A DNA stretch of 64,000 bases. Source: Robiginitomaculum antarcticum DSM 21748. Its GTDB lineage: Bacteria; Pseudomonadota; Alphaproteobacteria; Caulobacterales; Maricaulaceae. Below, one piece after another: positions 1-8,921 of the stretch. The stretch covers positions 186,001 to 250,000 of the forward strand of contig NZ_KB823013.1 in the NCBI RefSeq assembly GCF_000365025.1. The letters are read 5' to 3'. The notes below the pieces were generated by a model that did not search any database, was not told where the DNA came from, and saw only the letters and a program-made list of their open reading frames with translations. Within the stretch, counting starts at the first letter, position 1. Each line of letters starts with the position of its first letter. The translations under genes were made by a program, and so were the position numbers.

Positions 1-1
1 G

Positions 2-562
2 CGCGTTGATATTGCCCGCAAAAATCTACTGCCAAAGTTGACATTATCCGGTGATGTCGGCCTGCAAGTCGGCGATATTAGCGATCTGCTCGATATTGAC
101 GGCATTATCGCCAGCATTGTCGGGGGGCTGACCGCTCCGATATTTCAAGCCGGTGCGTTAAAGGCGGAAGTCAAACGTAATGAAGCCGTGCTTCGCCAGC
201 AGGTTGAGAGCTATGTTAACACCGTGCTAACAGCCTATCTTGATGTTGAAAACGCTCTGGATGCAGAACGCCGCCTCGATGAGCGCGAAGCCGCTTTGCG
301 CGTGGCGTTAGAAGAAGCCCGCCAAGCCGAGTTGAGACTTGAACGTCAATACTCGCAAGGCCTGATTAATTTCCTGCCGCTGCTGGATGCACAATCCCGC
401 GCAATTAACGCAGAAAGCGCGCTCATCAGCGCGCGCAAAGAACGTCTTGCCAACCGCGTCAGATTGCATCTGGCTTTGGGCGGCGGGACTTACGGCGCAC
501 CAACAGATATACTGGTCGCGCAGACACTAACGGGCAATATTGCGGGTTCGACCCCGCGATAG
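2..562 (+). CDS. Outer-membrane efflux channel (TolC/NodT family), C-terminal part only
   Basis: This is the 3' end of an outer-membrane factor that would form the exit duct of a tripartite efflux pump. The frame is open from base 2, so the start lies outside the window. Visible parts are an IARKNLLPKLTLSG-type strand near the left edge, which is typical of NodT-like proteins, then a long alpha-helical stretch rich in Glu, Ala and Arg (about residues 50-120), and a closing QGLINFLPLLDAQ segment. The adaptor and pump genes follow on the same strand after about 120 bp, so an efflux operon is likely. The family is clear; the substrate is not. Confidence 0.85.
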   Translation, partial: RVDIARKNLLPKLTLSGDVGLQVGDISDLLDIDGIIASIVGGLTAPIFQAGALKAEVKRNEAVLRQQVESYVNTVLTAYLDVENALDAERRLDEREAALRVALEEARQAELRLERQYSQGLINFLPLLDAQSRAINAESALISARKERLANRVRLHLALGGGTYGAPTDILVAQTLTGNIAGSTPR

Positions 563-683
563 ACATAGAGAAATTCACGCGCGGTCATAAGGACGGCTTT
601 GAATTATTAAATATAATCCGTTTGACCGGATGCACCGTATTTATTCATACGTGTATTGGCGCGGCGTAATGAGGCTTAGGCGC

Positions 684-2297
684 ATGTTTAAGAGATTTAA
701 GAGAAAAAATCGACTTCAAACCAAAAACGCATCACTATTTGATAGCGCAAATCCGGCAGTTGATGACGATATAGTCCGCACGCCCCTGTCCAAACGCATC
801 CTGATAGGCGTAATCTGCATTATCATATTGCTGGTATTTTTTGGTGTTTTGAGCTTTATCAAAAAAGTCTATGATAAACCCGAAGATAAAGAGCGCAGCT
901 TTAACGCTCTGGCGGTTATGGCCGCGCCGGCACGAATCGAAGACGTCCAACTGACTGTTGAAGTGCAAGGCGAGTCGACGCCGCGCACCGAGATCAACCT
1001 CGTCCCGGAAGTGGCCGGTAAAATCGTATATGTCTCTCCGAACTTTGTCGAAGGTGGTATTATCAGCAAGGGCGAAACCTTGCTTCGCGTCGAAGACAGT
1101 GACTACCGCGTTGCCGTAATGCGCGCGCAGGCCCAAGTCGCGCAGGCCGAGCAGGTCTTGACCCGCGAAGCCGCTGAAGGCGAAATTGCCCGTCAGGATT
1201 GGGAGGAATTGGGTACCGGCGACGCCAGCCCGCTGACCTTGCGCGTCCCGCAACGCCAACAGGCCGAAGCCGCACTACAGGCCTCTAAAGGTGATCTTCA
1301 AGCCGCAAATCTGCAATTGCAGCGCACCTATGTGCGCGCGCCTTTTACAGGGCGTGTCCGCACAAAATCATCTGATATCGGTCAATATGTTACGCCGGGA
1401 TCAAGCTTGGGCCGTATTTTCTCGACCGACATTGTACAGGTTCGCCTGCCGCTATCCGATACGGATCTGTCGCGTCTGGTTCTGCCCATCGCCTTTGTTG
1501 CCGATTCGCGCAGTGTGGCCCCCAAAGTGACATTGTCCGCCACAGTAGGCGGTCAATATCAGGAGTGGCTGGGCAATATCATGCGCACTGACTCTACCTA
1601 TGACACACAGAGCCGCGCCTTGTTCGCCATTGTCGAAGTTGCAGACCCTTACGGTAAAGGCGCATCACAAAACGGCGTGCCGCTGGCGCCCGGCCTGTTC
1701 GTCAATGCCAAGATTCAAGGCCGCGAAGCGCTCAGCGCCTATGTCATTCCGCGTGATGGCCTGCGTCCAAATGATGAAATTTACGTTGTTGATGATAAAG
1801 GTAATGCTGAAATCCGTACGGCTGACGTCATTGATACCTATCCGGACCGCGCGATATTGCGCAGCGGCGTCAGCGAAGGCGAGCTTGTTGTGCTCTCCCC
1901 GATGGAGCGCTCGCGCGTCTCCACGCCTCTTAAAGTCCTCGATTTTAACGATCCGACAATCGTACTGGTTGAGCCGGAAAAACCGGAGTGGCTGATCGCT
2001 CAGGAAGCCGAGAAAGAAAAAGCTGAAAACGATAAAGACAAACCCAAAGATGACGGGCTGAGCGGCAAAGACAAAGAACTGCTAAACGTGATGTTTGCCA
2101 AGGAATATGCCGAAGTCAAATCCGAGATGACCGATGCGGATAACGATAAATTCCGTAAAATGAGCCCGCAGCAACGCAGTGCTTTCATGAAGCGTAAATT
2201 GGCTGAAAAAATGAAAGACAATGCCGAACGCCGCGAAAACGGCACGAAACCGGATACCGATAGTCAGACCAGCGCAACCGAAACTCAGGGAGAATAA
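684..2297 (+). CDS. RND efflux periplasmic adaptor (HlyD/MFP family) with charged C-terminal tail
   Basis: Membrane-fusion protein expected to link the inner-membrane RND pump to the outer-membrane channel. It has a basic N-terminus, one membrane anchor (RILIGVICIIILLVFFGVL), a split lipoyl/barrel-sandwich domain (EINLVPEVAGKIVYVSP and later RTYVRAPFTGRV), an alpha-hairpin rich in Ala/Gln/Glu between them, and a beta-barrel. The last roughly 110 residues are an unusual Lys/Glu/Asp-rich, probably helical tail that ordinary adaptors lack. The start is uncertain: in-frame ATGs exist at 630, 669 and 684. I prefer 684 because an AGG lies just upstream, but the evidence is weak. The pump gene begins 1 base after the stop. 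Confidence 0.88.
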   Translation: MFKRFKRKNRLQTKNASLFDSANPAVDDDIVRTPLSKRILIGVICIIILLVFFGVLSFIKKVYDKPEDKERSFNALAVMAAPARIEDVQLTVEVQGESTPRTEINLVPEVAGKIVYVSPNFVEGGIISKGETLLRVEDSDYRVAVMRAQAQVAQAEQVLTREAAEGEIARQDWEELGTGDASPLTLRVPQRQQAEAALQASKGDLQAANLQLQRTYVRAPFTGRVRTKSSDIGQYVTPGSSLGRIFSTDIVQVRLPLSDTDLSRLVLPIAFVADSRSVAPKVTLSATVGGQYQEWLGNIMRTDSTYDTQSRALFAIVEVADPYGKGASQNGVPLAPGLFVNAKIQGREALSAYVIPRDGLRPNDEIYVVDDKGNAEIRTADVIDTYPDRAILRSGVSEGELVVLSPMERSRVSTPLKVLDFNDPTIVLVEPEKPEWLIAQEAEKEKAENDKDKPKDDGLSGKDKELLNVMFAKEYAEVKSEMTDADNDKFRKMSPQQRSAFMKRKLAEKMKDNAERRENGTKPDTDSQTSATETQGE

Positions 2298-2298
2298 C

Positions 2299-5200
2299 AT
2301 GAAAAACCTCATCAGATGGTTTGTTCGTAACCCGGTCGCCGCAAACCTTATCATGGTCTTATTGTTCGTCGGCGGGATTGTCGGTTATTTTAAGCTCGAA
2401 CGTGAATTCATCCCGCAAACAACATTTAACGGCATGACCATTAGTGTGTCCTGGCCCGGTGCATCACCGCGGGATGTGAATGAGCAAATCATCGCCCGCG
2501 TGGAAGAAGCCATCGATGGTCTTGACGGGATCGATTACATTGAGAGCTCGGCTTATGAAGGCGGCGGCTCTATTAATGTCCGCACGAAACTGCGCATTGA
2601 TTATGAGAAAATGTATGATCAGGTGAAATCGCGCGTCGACGGGATTAACAACCTGCCGCCGGATATTTACCGCCCGCAGGTTTTTCGCTGGGATGCCCGC
2701 GTTGATATTATGTATTTGGCGCTACACGGCGATGTAGACCGCCTGACGCTACAGCGTTTGGGCAATGATATTCGTTTGAAGCTGACCAATCTTCCGGGAC
2801 TGCAGCTGACCAATCAGGTTTCGAAACTGCCCGAGCAGGTCACGATTGAAGTATCCGAAGAAGATCTTCGCCGCTACGACCTCACCTTTAGCCAGGTCTC
2901 ACAAGCCATTTCCGGTGCTTCAGTTAATCTCTCTGCGGGCTCGGTTGAAACCAGCTCCGGCAATCTGCAATTGCGCGCACGGTCACTGGCGGATTCCAAA
3001 GCCGACTTTGAAAATATTGTTGTGCGCCAGACTCCTGATGGCGGCAAAGTCTATGTACGCGATATCGCGACCGTTATTGACGGCTTTGATGATGAAAAAT
3101 TTAATGCAGAATTCCGGGGTGAACCCACGGCAATTTTCCAAGTTTTATCGCCTGACACATCTAATATTACCCAAGCCGGTAAAGAAATTCGCGAATTTGA
3201 ACGTAATATTCAAGACAGCCTGCCCCCGGGCGTGAGCTTTTCAATTTGGTTTGACGGCTCTAAAATGGTCGATAGCCGGATGAACTTAATTGGCAGTAAT
3301 GCTTTATTTGGCCTCCTGCTTGTTCTGATTACCCTTCTTTTATTCTTGCGTCCTGCTGTCGCCTTCTGGGTGACAATCGGTATCGCGACGACATTTGCCG
3401 GCGCGATTGCTGTGGCCCCTTATTTGGGCATTTCACTGAATATGATTTCGCTCTTTGCCTTCCTGTTGGTGATCGGGATCGTTGTTGATGACGCCATTGT
3501 TGTTGGCGAGTCCGCGCATTTTCATAACGAAAACGGCATAGGCGGCGCTGCAGGGGCTATTGGCGGAGCGAACATGGTCGTTAAACCCGTATTTTTCGCA
3601 GTTATTACAACCATTATGATGTTCGTCCCGTGGATGCTGATCACAGGGCCGATGAACTCAATTACCTCGCAAATCAGCCTTGTGGTGATTGCAGTCTTAG
3701 TATTCTCCTTGATCGAGGCTTTCTTCATATTGCCCGCGCATTTGCGTCATCTTAAACCGATTAAACATGACAAACTTGGCCCGGTAATGAAATTCCAACA
3801 GGGTCTAGCCAATAGCTTGAATACATTTGCAGCGCGGATTTTCCGCCCGCTTGTCGCCCTGCTGATCAAGTTCCGTTATTTCACGGTTGCCACCTTTATC
3901 GGCTTAATGGTGCTGGCTATCGGACTGCTAACCGCCGGGATTGCGCCGGTCTCTATGTTCCCCGAAGTTGATGGCGATATGGTCCAGTTTAATGCGCGCT
4001 TCCCCGAAGGCACGAATTACGAGCGTATTGAACAGGTGCGAGAGCAGCTTGATGCCGGGATCATGAAGTTTAACGCCAATGTTAAGAAGGATTTCGGCAT
4101 TGACGAACCGCTCATCTCCCATCCGGGAACTATGTCCAGCAGCCGTCAGGTTGAAGGCTATCTGGGCTTAATTGACGCCAATATCCGCAAAGAAATTCCA
4201 ACCAAAGATATTGCTGACAAACTCGAAGAATATGTCGGGCCGATTCCGGATGCTTACCGCGTTCAATACGGCTTTACCGAAGGCGGCAACGGGAATGGCG
4301 GTGGATTATGGTTTGCTGTTTCAGCTCCCAATGGCGATGATTTAAACGCTGCTGTGCTGGATATCAAAGGTGAAATGGAAACCTATGGCGCGGTGACGCG
4401 CGCATGGGACGGCCTGGAAAGTTCAGCCAAAGAGCTGCAATTTACTCTGCAACCCGGCGCGGAAACGCTCGGTATTACGCTTCAGGATCTGACGCGTCAG
4501 GTACGCGGCGCATTTTACGGCGTCGAAGTGCAGCGCCTGCCGCGCAACGGTCAAGACGTTCGCGTGATGGTTCGCTATCCCACTGACGCGCGCGAAAACA
4601 TAGACAGCCTGCGTAATCTGCGCATTCGCACGGCTGCAGGGGTCGAGGTTCCGCTTTATTCTGTGGCTGACGTTACCATCGTTGACGGCGTCTCGCGCAT
4701 TCGTCGCCGGGATCGTCAACAGGTCGAATACACCGGCGCGCGCGTACGCGGCGGACCGCAAGTGGTCACAGAGATCAAAAATGACATGGAAGAGAACTTC
4801 TTCCCGCAATGGGAGCTGCGTCATCCGCGGGTCAACCGCGTCCTTGTCGGTGATGACGAGATGACCCGTACTATGGGCGCAGAGCTCCGGCTCTACGGTA
4901 TTATGATCTTAGTGTTGATGTATATGCTGCTGGCGATCGCCTTTAAATCATATGCGCAGCCATTCTTGATTATGGTGGCCATCCCGTTCGCATTGGTGGG
5001 TATGATTTTCGGTAATATTATTACCGGCGTTCCGTTTGGAATGATGAGTCTGTTTGGCCTCTTTGCGGCGGCCGGGGTTGCGGTTAACGACAACCTTGTC
5101 CTCATCGATTATGTCAACAGATTGCGGTCCAGAGGAGTTGGGGCATATCAAGCTATGCTTGATTCCTGTGTTGCGCGGTTCCGCCCAATCCTGCTGACGT

Positions 5201-5508
5201 CCGTTACAACCTTTATCGGCGTAACGCCGATCCTGTTTGAAACATCGGCGCAGGCCGAATTTCTCAAGCCGATGGTTGTCGCTCTGGCTTACGGCGTTTT
5301 ATTCGACTTCTTCCTGACCTTGATGTTGGTTCCGGCCATGTATGGTATTGGCGTTGACATCACCCGCATGTTCCGTGGATGGTGGCACGGTGAGCGTCAA
5401 CCGGGTCTCGGGTCATTTTATAATCCTGAGATCACACTCGCTCTGGATGATCTGGACATAACTGATATTGAAAGTGATCCACACGGAGATCCTGTTCCTG
5501 CAGAATAA
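2299..5508 (+). CDS. RND-family efflux pump permease
   Basis: Inner-membrane proton-driven pump of the AcrB/HAE family, 1069 residues, close to the usual length. The N-terminal FVRNPVAANLIMV helix, the large periplasmic loops, and the TM4 motif GIVVDDAIVVGE with the paired aspartates of proton relay are visible. The second half repeats the fold, with GVAVNDNLVLIDYVNR at TM10. The start at 2299 is chosen because GGGAGA sits at a good distance upstream and the adaptor stop is only 2 bases away; in-frame codons further upstream overlap the adaptor. Substrate cannot be read from sequence. Drug, bile-acid-like or lipid substrates are all possible; heavy-metal (CusA-type) use is less likely because no Met triad was recognised. 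Confidence 0.92.
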   Translation: MKNLIRWFVRNPVAANLIMVLLFVGGIVGYFKLEREFIPQTTFNGMTISVSWPGASPRDVNEQIIARVEEAIDGLDGIDYIESSAYEGGGSINVRTKLRIDYEKMYDQVKSRVDGINNLPPDIYRPQVFRWDARVDIMYLALHGDVDRLTLQRLGNDIRLKLTNLPGLQLTNQVSKLPEQVTIEVSEEDLRRYDLTFSQVSQAISGASVNLSAGSVETSSGNLQLRARSLADSKADFENIVVRQTPDGGKVYVRDIATVIDGFDDEKFNAEFRGEPTAIFQVLSPDTSNITQAGKEIREFERNIQDSLPPGVSFSIWFDGSKMVDSRMNLIGSNALFGLLLVLITLLLFLRPAVAFWVTIGIATTFAGAIAVAPYLGISLNMISLFAFLLVIGIVVDDAIVVGESAHFHNENGIGGAAGAIGGANMVVKPVFFAVITTIMMFVPWMLITGPMNSITSQISLVVIAVLVFSLIEAFFILPAHLRHLKPIKHDKLGPVMKFQQGLANSLNTFAARIFRPLVALLIKFRYFTVATFIGLMVLAIGLLTAGIAPVSMFPEVDGDMVQFNARFPEGTNYERIEQVREQLDAGIMKFNANVKKDFGIDEPLISHPGTMSSSRQVEGYLGLIDANIRKEIPTKDIADKLEEYVGPIPDAYRVQYGFTEGGNGNGGGLWFAVSAPNGDDLNAAVLDIKGEMETYGAVTRAWDGLESSAKELQFTLQPGAETLGITLQDLTRQVRGAFYGVEVQRLPRNGQDVRVMVRYPTDARENIDSLRNLRIRTAAGVEVPLYSVADVTIVDGVSRIRRRDRQQVEYTGARVRGGPQVVTEIKNDMEENFFPQWELRHPRVNRVLVGDDEMTRTMGAELRLYGIMILVLMYMLLAIAFKSYAQPFLIMVAIPFALVGMIFGNIITGVPFGMMSLFGLFAAAGVAVNDNLVLIDYVNRLRSRGVGAYQAMLDSCVARFRPILLTSVTTFIGVTPILFETSAQAEFLKPMVVALAYGVLFDFFLTLMLVPAMYGIGVDITRMFRGWWHGERQPGLGSFYNPEITLALDDLDITDIESDPHGDPVPAE

Positions 5509-5523
5509 AACAGAAAGCATTCT

Positions 5524-7593
5524 ATGACTTTTAAATCCCTACTTCTTGGTTCAGCGCTTGCGCTGGGCTCAGCCAGCCTTATGAGCGCGTGTAATAAAGA
5601 GCCCGCCATTACCGAAGCCCCGGCCCCGGTTAACGCCAAGCTCGGCAGCTTCGGTATCGCTTTAGAAAATATCGACGAGACCGTAAAGCCCGGCGATGAT
5701 TTCTTCCGTTATGTAAACGGCAAATGGCTAGATAATACCGAAATCCCTGCTGACCGTTCCAGCTATGGATCGTTCCATATTCTAGCCGATCAGGCTGAGC
5801 TGCGCGTTCGTGATATTATCGAATCTGCGGCCGAAACAGGCGGCAATGCGGGTAGCGCAGAGCAGCGTATTGGTGATCTGTTCTCATCCTTTATGGACGC
5901 GGACAATATCGAGACAAAAGGCATGGCGCCATTGCAGGCTGACCTGGATGCAATCTACGCACTCGGCAGTCACGAAGATATTGCTCTGGCTTTTGCGGAT
6001 CGCTCTAATGATTTGACTCTGCCGTTCGGTCCCTATGTCTATATCGACAGTAAGGACACCACTCAATATATCACTTATATGGGACAGGGCGGACTGGCGC
6101 TGCCGGACCGCAGCTATTATCTCGACGACAAGCCCAGCAATATCGAAATCCGCGCGGCTTATCTGGACTATATGACGACGGTGTTTGAAGCCGCCGGAAA
6201 AGATAATCCGCGGGAGCGCGCCGAAAATGTTTTGGCGTTTGAGACCGATATTGCCCGCGCGCACTGGACGCGCGAGAAGCGCCGTGAACGGGATCTGACC
6301 TACAATAAAATGACGATGGAGGAGCTGGATAGTTACGCCCCCGGTCTGCCTTGGGCCGAGATGATGAAACTGATGAATATCGGCGACATTGACGATATCG
6401 TTTTGACCCAAAATACTGCGGTTAAAGACAGCGCAAAAGTTGTTGTGGCTACTCCGGTTCCTGTATTGCAGGACTATATGGCGTTTCATTTGATCAATGA
6501 TTATTCGCAATATTTGCCGTCAAAAGTCGATAATGCCAGTTTTGATTTCTTCGGTACAGCGCTTCGCGGCACGAAAGAACAGCGTCCGCGCTGGAAACGC
6601 GGCGTTTCCTTTGTCAACGGCACAGTCGGCGAACTGGTCGGTAAGATTTACGTCCAGGACCATTTCCCCGAAAGTTCCAAAGCGCAAATGCAAGATCTTG
6701 TCGAGAACCTTCGCGCTGTATTCAAAGAAGGTATTGATGACCTGGAATGGATGAGCGAGGATACCAAAACGCAGGCCCAATATAAGCTGGCCAAGTTCAA
6801 TCCCAAGATCGGATATCCTGATAAGTGGGAAGATTATGACGGCCTGAATGTTGATAAGGACGACCTTATCGGGACTGTAAAATCTGCGCGACTTTGGCGT
6901 TGGAATGACCGCGTTGGCAAGCTTGGGCAGCCAATTGACCGCGATGTCTGGGGCATGACGCCGCAAACGGTAAATGCCTATTATAACAGCTCGCTCAACG
7001 AGATTGTTTTTCCCGCCGCTATATTGGACGCGCCTTTCTTTGACCCCAATGCAGATCCGGCTGTAAATTACGGCGGTATCGGCGCAGTCATTGGCCATGA
7101 AATGGGTCACGGCTTTGACGATCAGGGCCGAAAAACTACAGGCGATGGCATGCTTGAAGATTGGTGGACTGAGCAGGACGCTGAGAACTTTAAAGCCCGG
7201 GCCTCGCGTTTAGGCACGCAATATGACGCCTTTGAACCGCTGCCGGGTGAATTTGTTAACGGCACGATGACAATGGGCGAAAATATCGGTGATCTGACCG
7301 GTATCACCATGGCTTATAAAGCCTATAAACGCTCTTTAGGCGGACAAGAGGCCCCTATGATTGACGGATTGACCGGCGATCAGCGGTTCTTCCTTGCTTA
7401 TGCGCAAATCTGGCAGGCAAAATACCTTGAAAAAGCCGCTCTGTCGCGCCTGAAAACGGATGTACATAGCCCGGGCCAATACCGCGCAAATGGAATCGTG
7501 CGTAACTTTGACCCGTGGTACGAAGCCTTCAATATCACGACGGAAGACGAGCTTTATTTGCCGCCTGAAGAACGGGTGCGCATCTGGGAATAA
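5524..7593 (+). CDS. M13 (neprilysin-like) zinc metallopeptidase, lipoprotein
   Basis: Zinc endopeptidase of the PepO/neprilysin family, 689 residues, a full-length member. A lipoprotein signal ends at LMSAC (Cys near residue 23), so it should be anchored in the periplasm facing a membrane. The zinc site HEMGH is at residues 525-529 and the third ligand Glu586 lies in ENIGD; the substrate-binding NAYY motif precedes it. It begins 15 bases after the RND pump stop and may be co-transcribed, but a functional link to efflux is not evident. It probably degrades peptides of up to a few dozen residues. Confidence 0.93.
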   Translation: MTFKSLLLGSALALGSASLMSACNKEPAITEAPAPVNAKLGSFGIALENIDETVKPGDDFFRYVNGKWLDNTEIPADRSSYGSFHILADQAELRVRDIIESAAETGGNAGSAEQRIGDLFSSFMDADNIETKGMAPLQADLDAIYALGSHEDIALAFADRSNDLTLPFGPYVYIDSKDTTQYITYMGQGGLALPDRSYYLDDKPSNIEIRAAYLDYMTTVFEAAGKDNPRERAENVLAFETDIARAHWTREKRRERDLTYNKMTMEELDSYAPGLPWAEMMKLMNIGDIDDIVLTQNTAVKDSAKVVVATPVPVLQDYMAFHLINDYSQYLPSKVDNASFDFFGTALRGTKEQRPRWKRGVSFVNGTVGELVGKIYVQDHFPESSKAQMQDLVENLRAVFKEGIDDLEWMSEDTKTQAQYKLAKFNPKIGYPDKWEDYDGLNVDKDDLIGTVKSARLWRWNDRVGKLGQPIDRDVWGMTPQTVNAYYNSSLNEIVFPAAILDAPFFDPNADPAVNYGGIGAVIGHEMGHGFDDQGRKTTGDGMLEDWWTEQDAENFKARASRLGTQYDAFEPLPGEFVNGTMTMGENIGDLTGITMAYKAYKRSLGGQEAPMIDGLTGDQRFFLAYAQIWQAKYLEKAALSRLKTDVHSPGQYRANGIVRNFDPWYEAFNITTEDELYLPPEERVRIWE

Positions 7594-7615
7594 TCCGTTA
7601 CGGGTTTAGATTATG

Positions 7616-7649
7616 TGCCGGGATATCTCAGGATTTCCCGGCATTTTTT
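7616..7649 (+). terminator. Rho-independent terminator behind the M13 gene
   Basis: TGCCGGGA (7616-7623) pairs with TCCCGGCA (7636-7643), leaving a 12-base loop, and six T follow. It ends the rightward RND/M13 unit. Its right arm lies inside the last codons of the leftward acyltransferase gene, so the two convergent genes share this sequence. Confidence 0.8.
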
Positions 7650-8782
7650 ATGGCTGATAGCATAGCCAGGGCGCGTCCACTGGCTGTTGGGTCACAGGCT
7701 GCTATCTGCGAGTAACGGCGCCGAAACTTGCCGGGAAGTTTGCCCAGACCGCCAAGAGGCACGCTTTCCCCGAAGCGTTCAGCGGCGTCATAAACCTTTG
7801 ACAAGGTCGCCGCAGGCCCCGACGCGGCGATCATTCCGGATTGCGCGCTTATATCTATCCCGGCATAATGTTTCTTATAACCCTCAATTCCGGAGCCGAG
7901 ATCAAGCCTATCATAACCGAGAGTTTTTGATGAATCGATTAGCTGCTCGAGCAGTTGAGAGCCGGGAGAGTATGCGTGAAATTGTTCGTCATATCCGACG
8001 ATCCAGCTGTGGAAGGTTTTACCATCGGTAAGTCCCAAATCCGCCGCCGCCATAGTGTCGCCAATATAAAGCACGTGTAATTCACAGCGTAGATCCGGGG
8101 CGCGGCGGGCATATAGGTTTCGCAAAAGTGTCTCTGTCCACTCCGTGCCTAGCACATTATATTTCCCGGTCGCCGCAAATTTTTCCTTCTTCCACCGCAA
8201 TGCAGTTAAGAATGCCTCTTCATCCCGCACGTCAAATTCGGTGCGCACGGGGCCGATTTCAGCTTCTGCTTTACGCATACGGCGGTTATTGCCTTTTATC
8301 ATGTTACGATAAGACTTCCCGCGGGCAGCGCGCCAAGCTTCTGCACCTATCGAAATGTCTGTGGCCGCGATTTTTTCGCTGCGAGTGTGAGGCACCGCGT
8401 TTGAATGAATTAAACCGGAAAAGTGGTAAGCGCCAATATCGGCCGTCCCCAGCATATCTTTGATATCAACATTGCTATCGGGATGGCATATCATGCCGTG
8501 GTAATCCGTCATGGGAGCGCCAACCGGACGGGCAAATTGCTTGCCCTGTACGGGTAAAAATGCAGCCACCTCGCCGCATTGATAGGCCACGATAATCCGG
8601 ACGTCGCCGCGAAGCTTGGCAACTTCAAGCGTGTAATCAAGGTTGAAATAGGGGCTGTAGAGGGCCGGATTAGCGGCCTGCATGTGACTCCACTTTGCTT
8701 TAAGCGGTTCAGTGATCTCCTTAGCGCTTAAGACGGAAAACTGCACTGCGCGTTTCACTTTGCTATGATTGGTCGTCGTCAT
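7628..8782 (-). CDS. GNAT-family acyltransferase (CelD/BioF2-like, Acetyltransf_6)
   Basis: A 384-residue protein of the CelD/FemAB-like branch of the acetyltransferase superfamily, often found near exopolysaccharide or cell-surface genes. Recognisable segments are KSYRNMIKGNNRRMRKAEAE, a DEEAFLTALRWKKEKFAATG helix, HVLYIGDTMAAADLGL (acyl-CoA fold core) and SPGSQLLEQLIDSSKTLGYDRLDLGSGIEGYKKHYAG near the C-terminus, the last being characteristic of the family. There is no signal peptide. It stands alone between a convergent terminator and a divergent-free upstream stretch. The acceptor substrate is unknown. Confidence 0.75.
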   Translation of the reverse strand: MTTTNHSKVKRAVQFSVLSAKEITEPLKAKWSHMQAANPALYSPYFNLDYTLEVAKLRGDVRIIVAYQCGEVAAFLPVQGKQFARPVGAPMTDYHGMICHPDSNVDIKDMLGTADIGAYHFSGLIHSNAVPHTRSEKIAATDISIGAEAWRAARGKSYRNMIKGNNRRMRKAEAEIGPVRTEFDVRDEEAFLTALRWKKEKFAATGKYNVLGTEWTETLLRNLYARRAPDLRCELHVLYIGDTMAAADLGLTDGKTFHSWIVGYDEQFHAYSPGSQLLEQLIDSSKTLGYDRLDLGSGIEGYKKHYAGIDISAQSGMIAASGPAATLSKVYDAAERFGESVPLGGLGKLPGKFRRRYSQIAACDPTASGRALAMLSAIKNAGKS

Positions 8783-8875
8783 GCAGCCCTACCGCCCGGC
8801 ATTATCTAATCAAGTCCTCATCTTACACATATTTGGTTTCTGCAGCCTTAAGGCACGCGCTTTAAACGAGGCCAT

Positions 8876-8903
8876 AAAAAACCCCGCACAAGGCGGGGTT
8901 TTT
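8876..8903 (-). terminator. Terminator downstream of the S9 peptidase gene
   Basis: CCCCGC (8882-8887) pairs with GCGGGG (8893-8898) around a short loop. A-rich sequence lies on the left and T-rich on the right, so the hairpin can stop transcription in both directions. It sits 19 bases beyond the stop of the leftward S9 peptidase gene. Confidence 0.85.
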
Positions 8904-8921
8904 ATTACAATATGGGTGGGG

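Noticed and set aside
735-1259. Long open frame on the minus strand inside the RND adaptor gene
   Set aside because: It is a shadow of the adaptor, with no ribosome site, no recognisable domain and low-complexity translation.
2221-2298. Upstream ATG for the RND pump
   Set aside because: It overlaps the adaptor gene and adds a tail unlike any RND N-terminus; 2299 has a good ribosome site.
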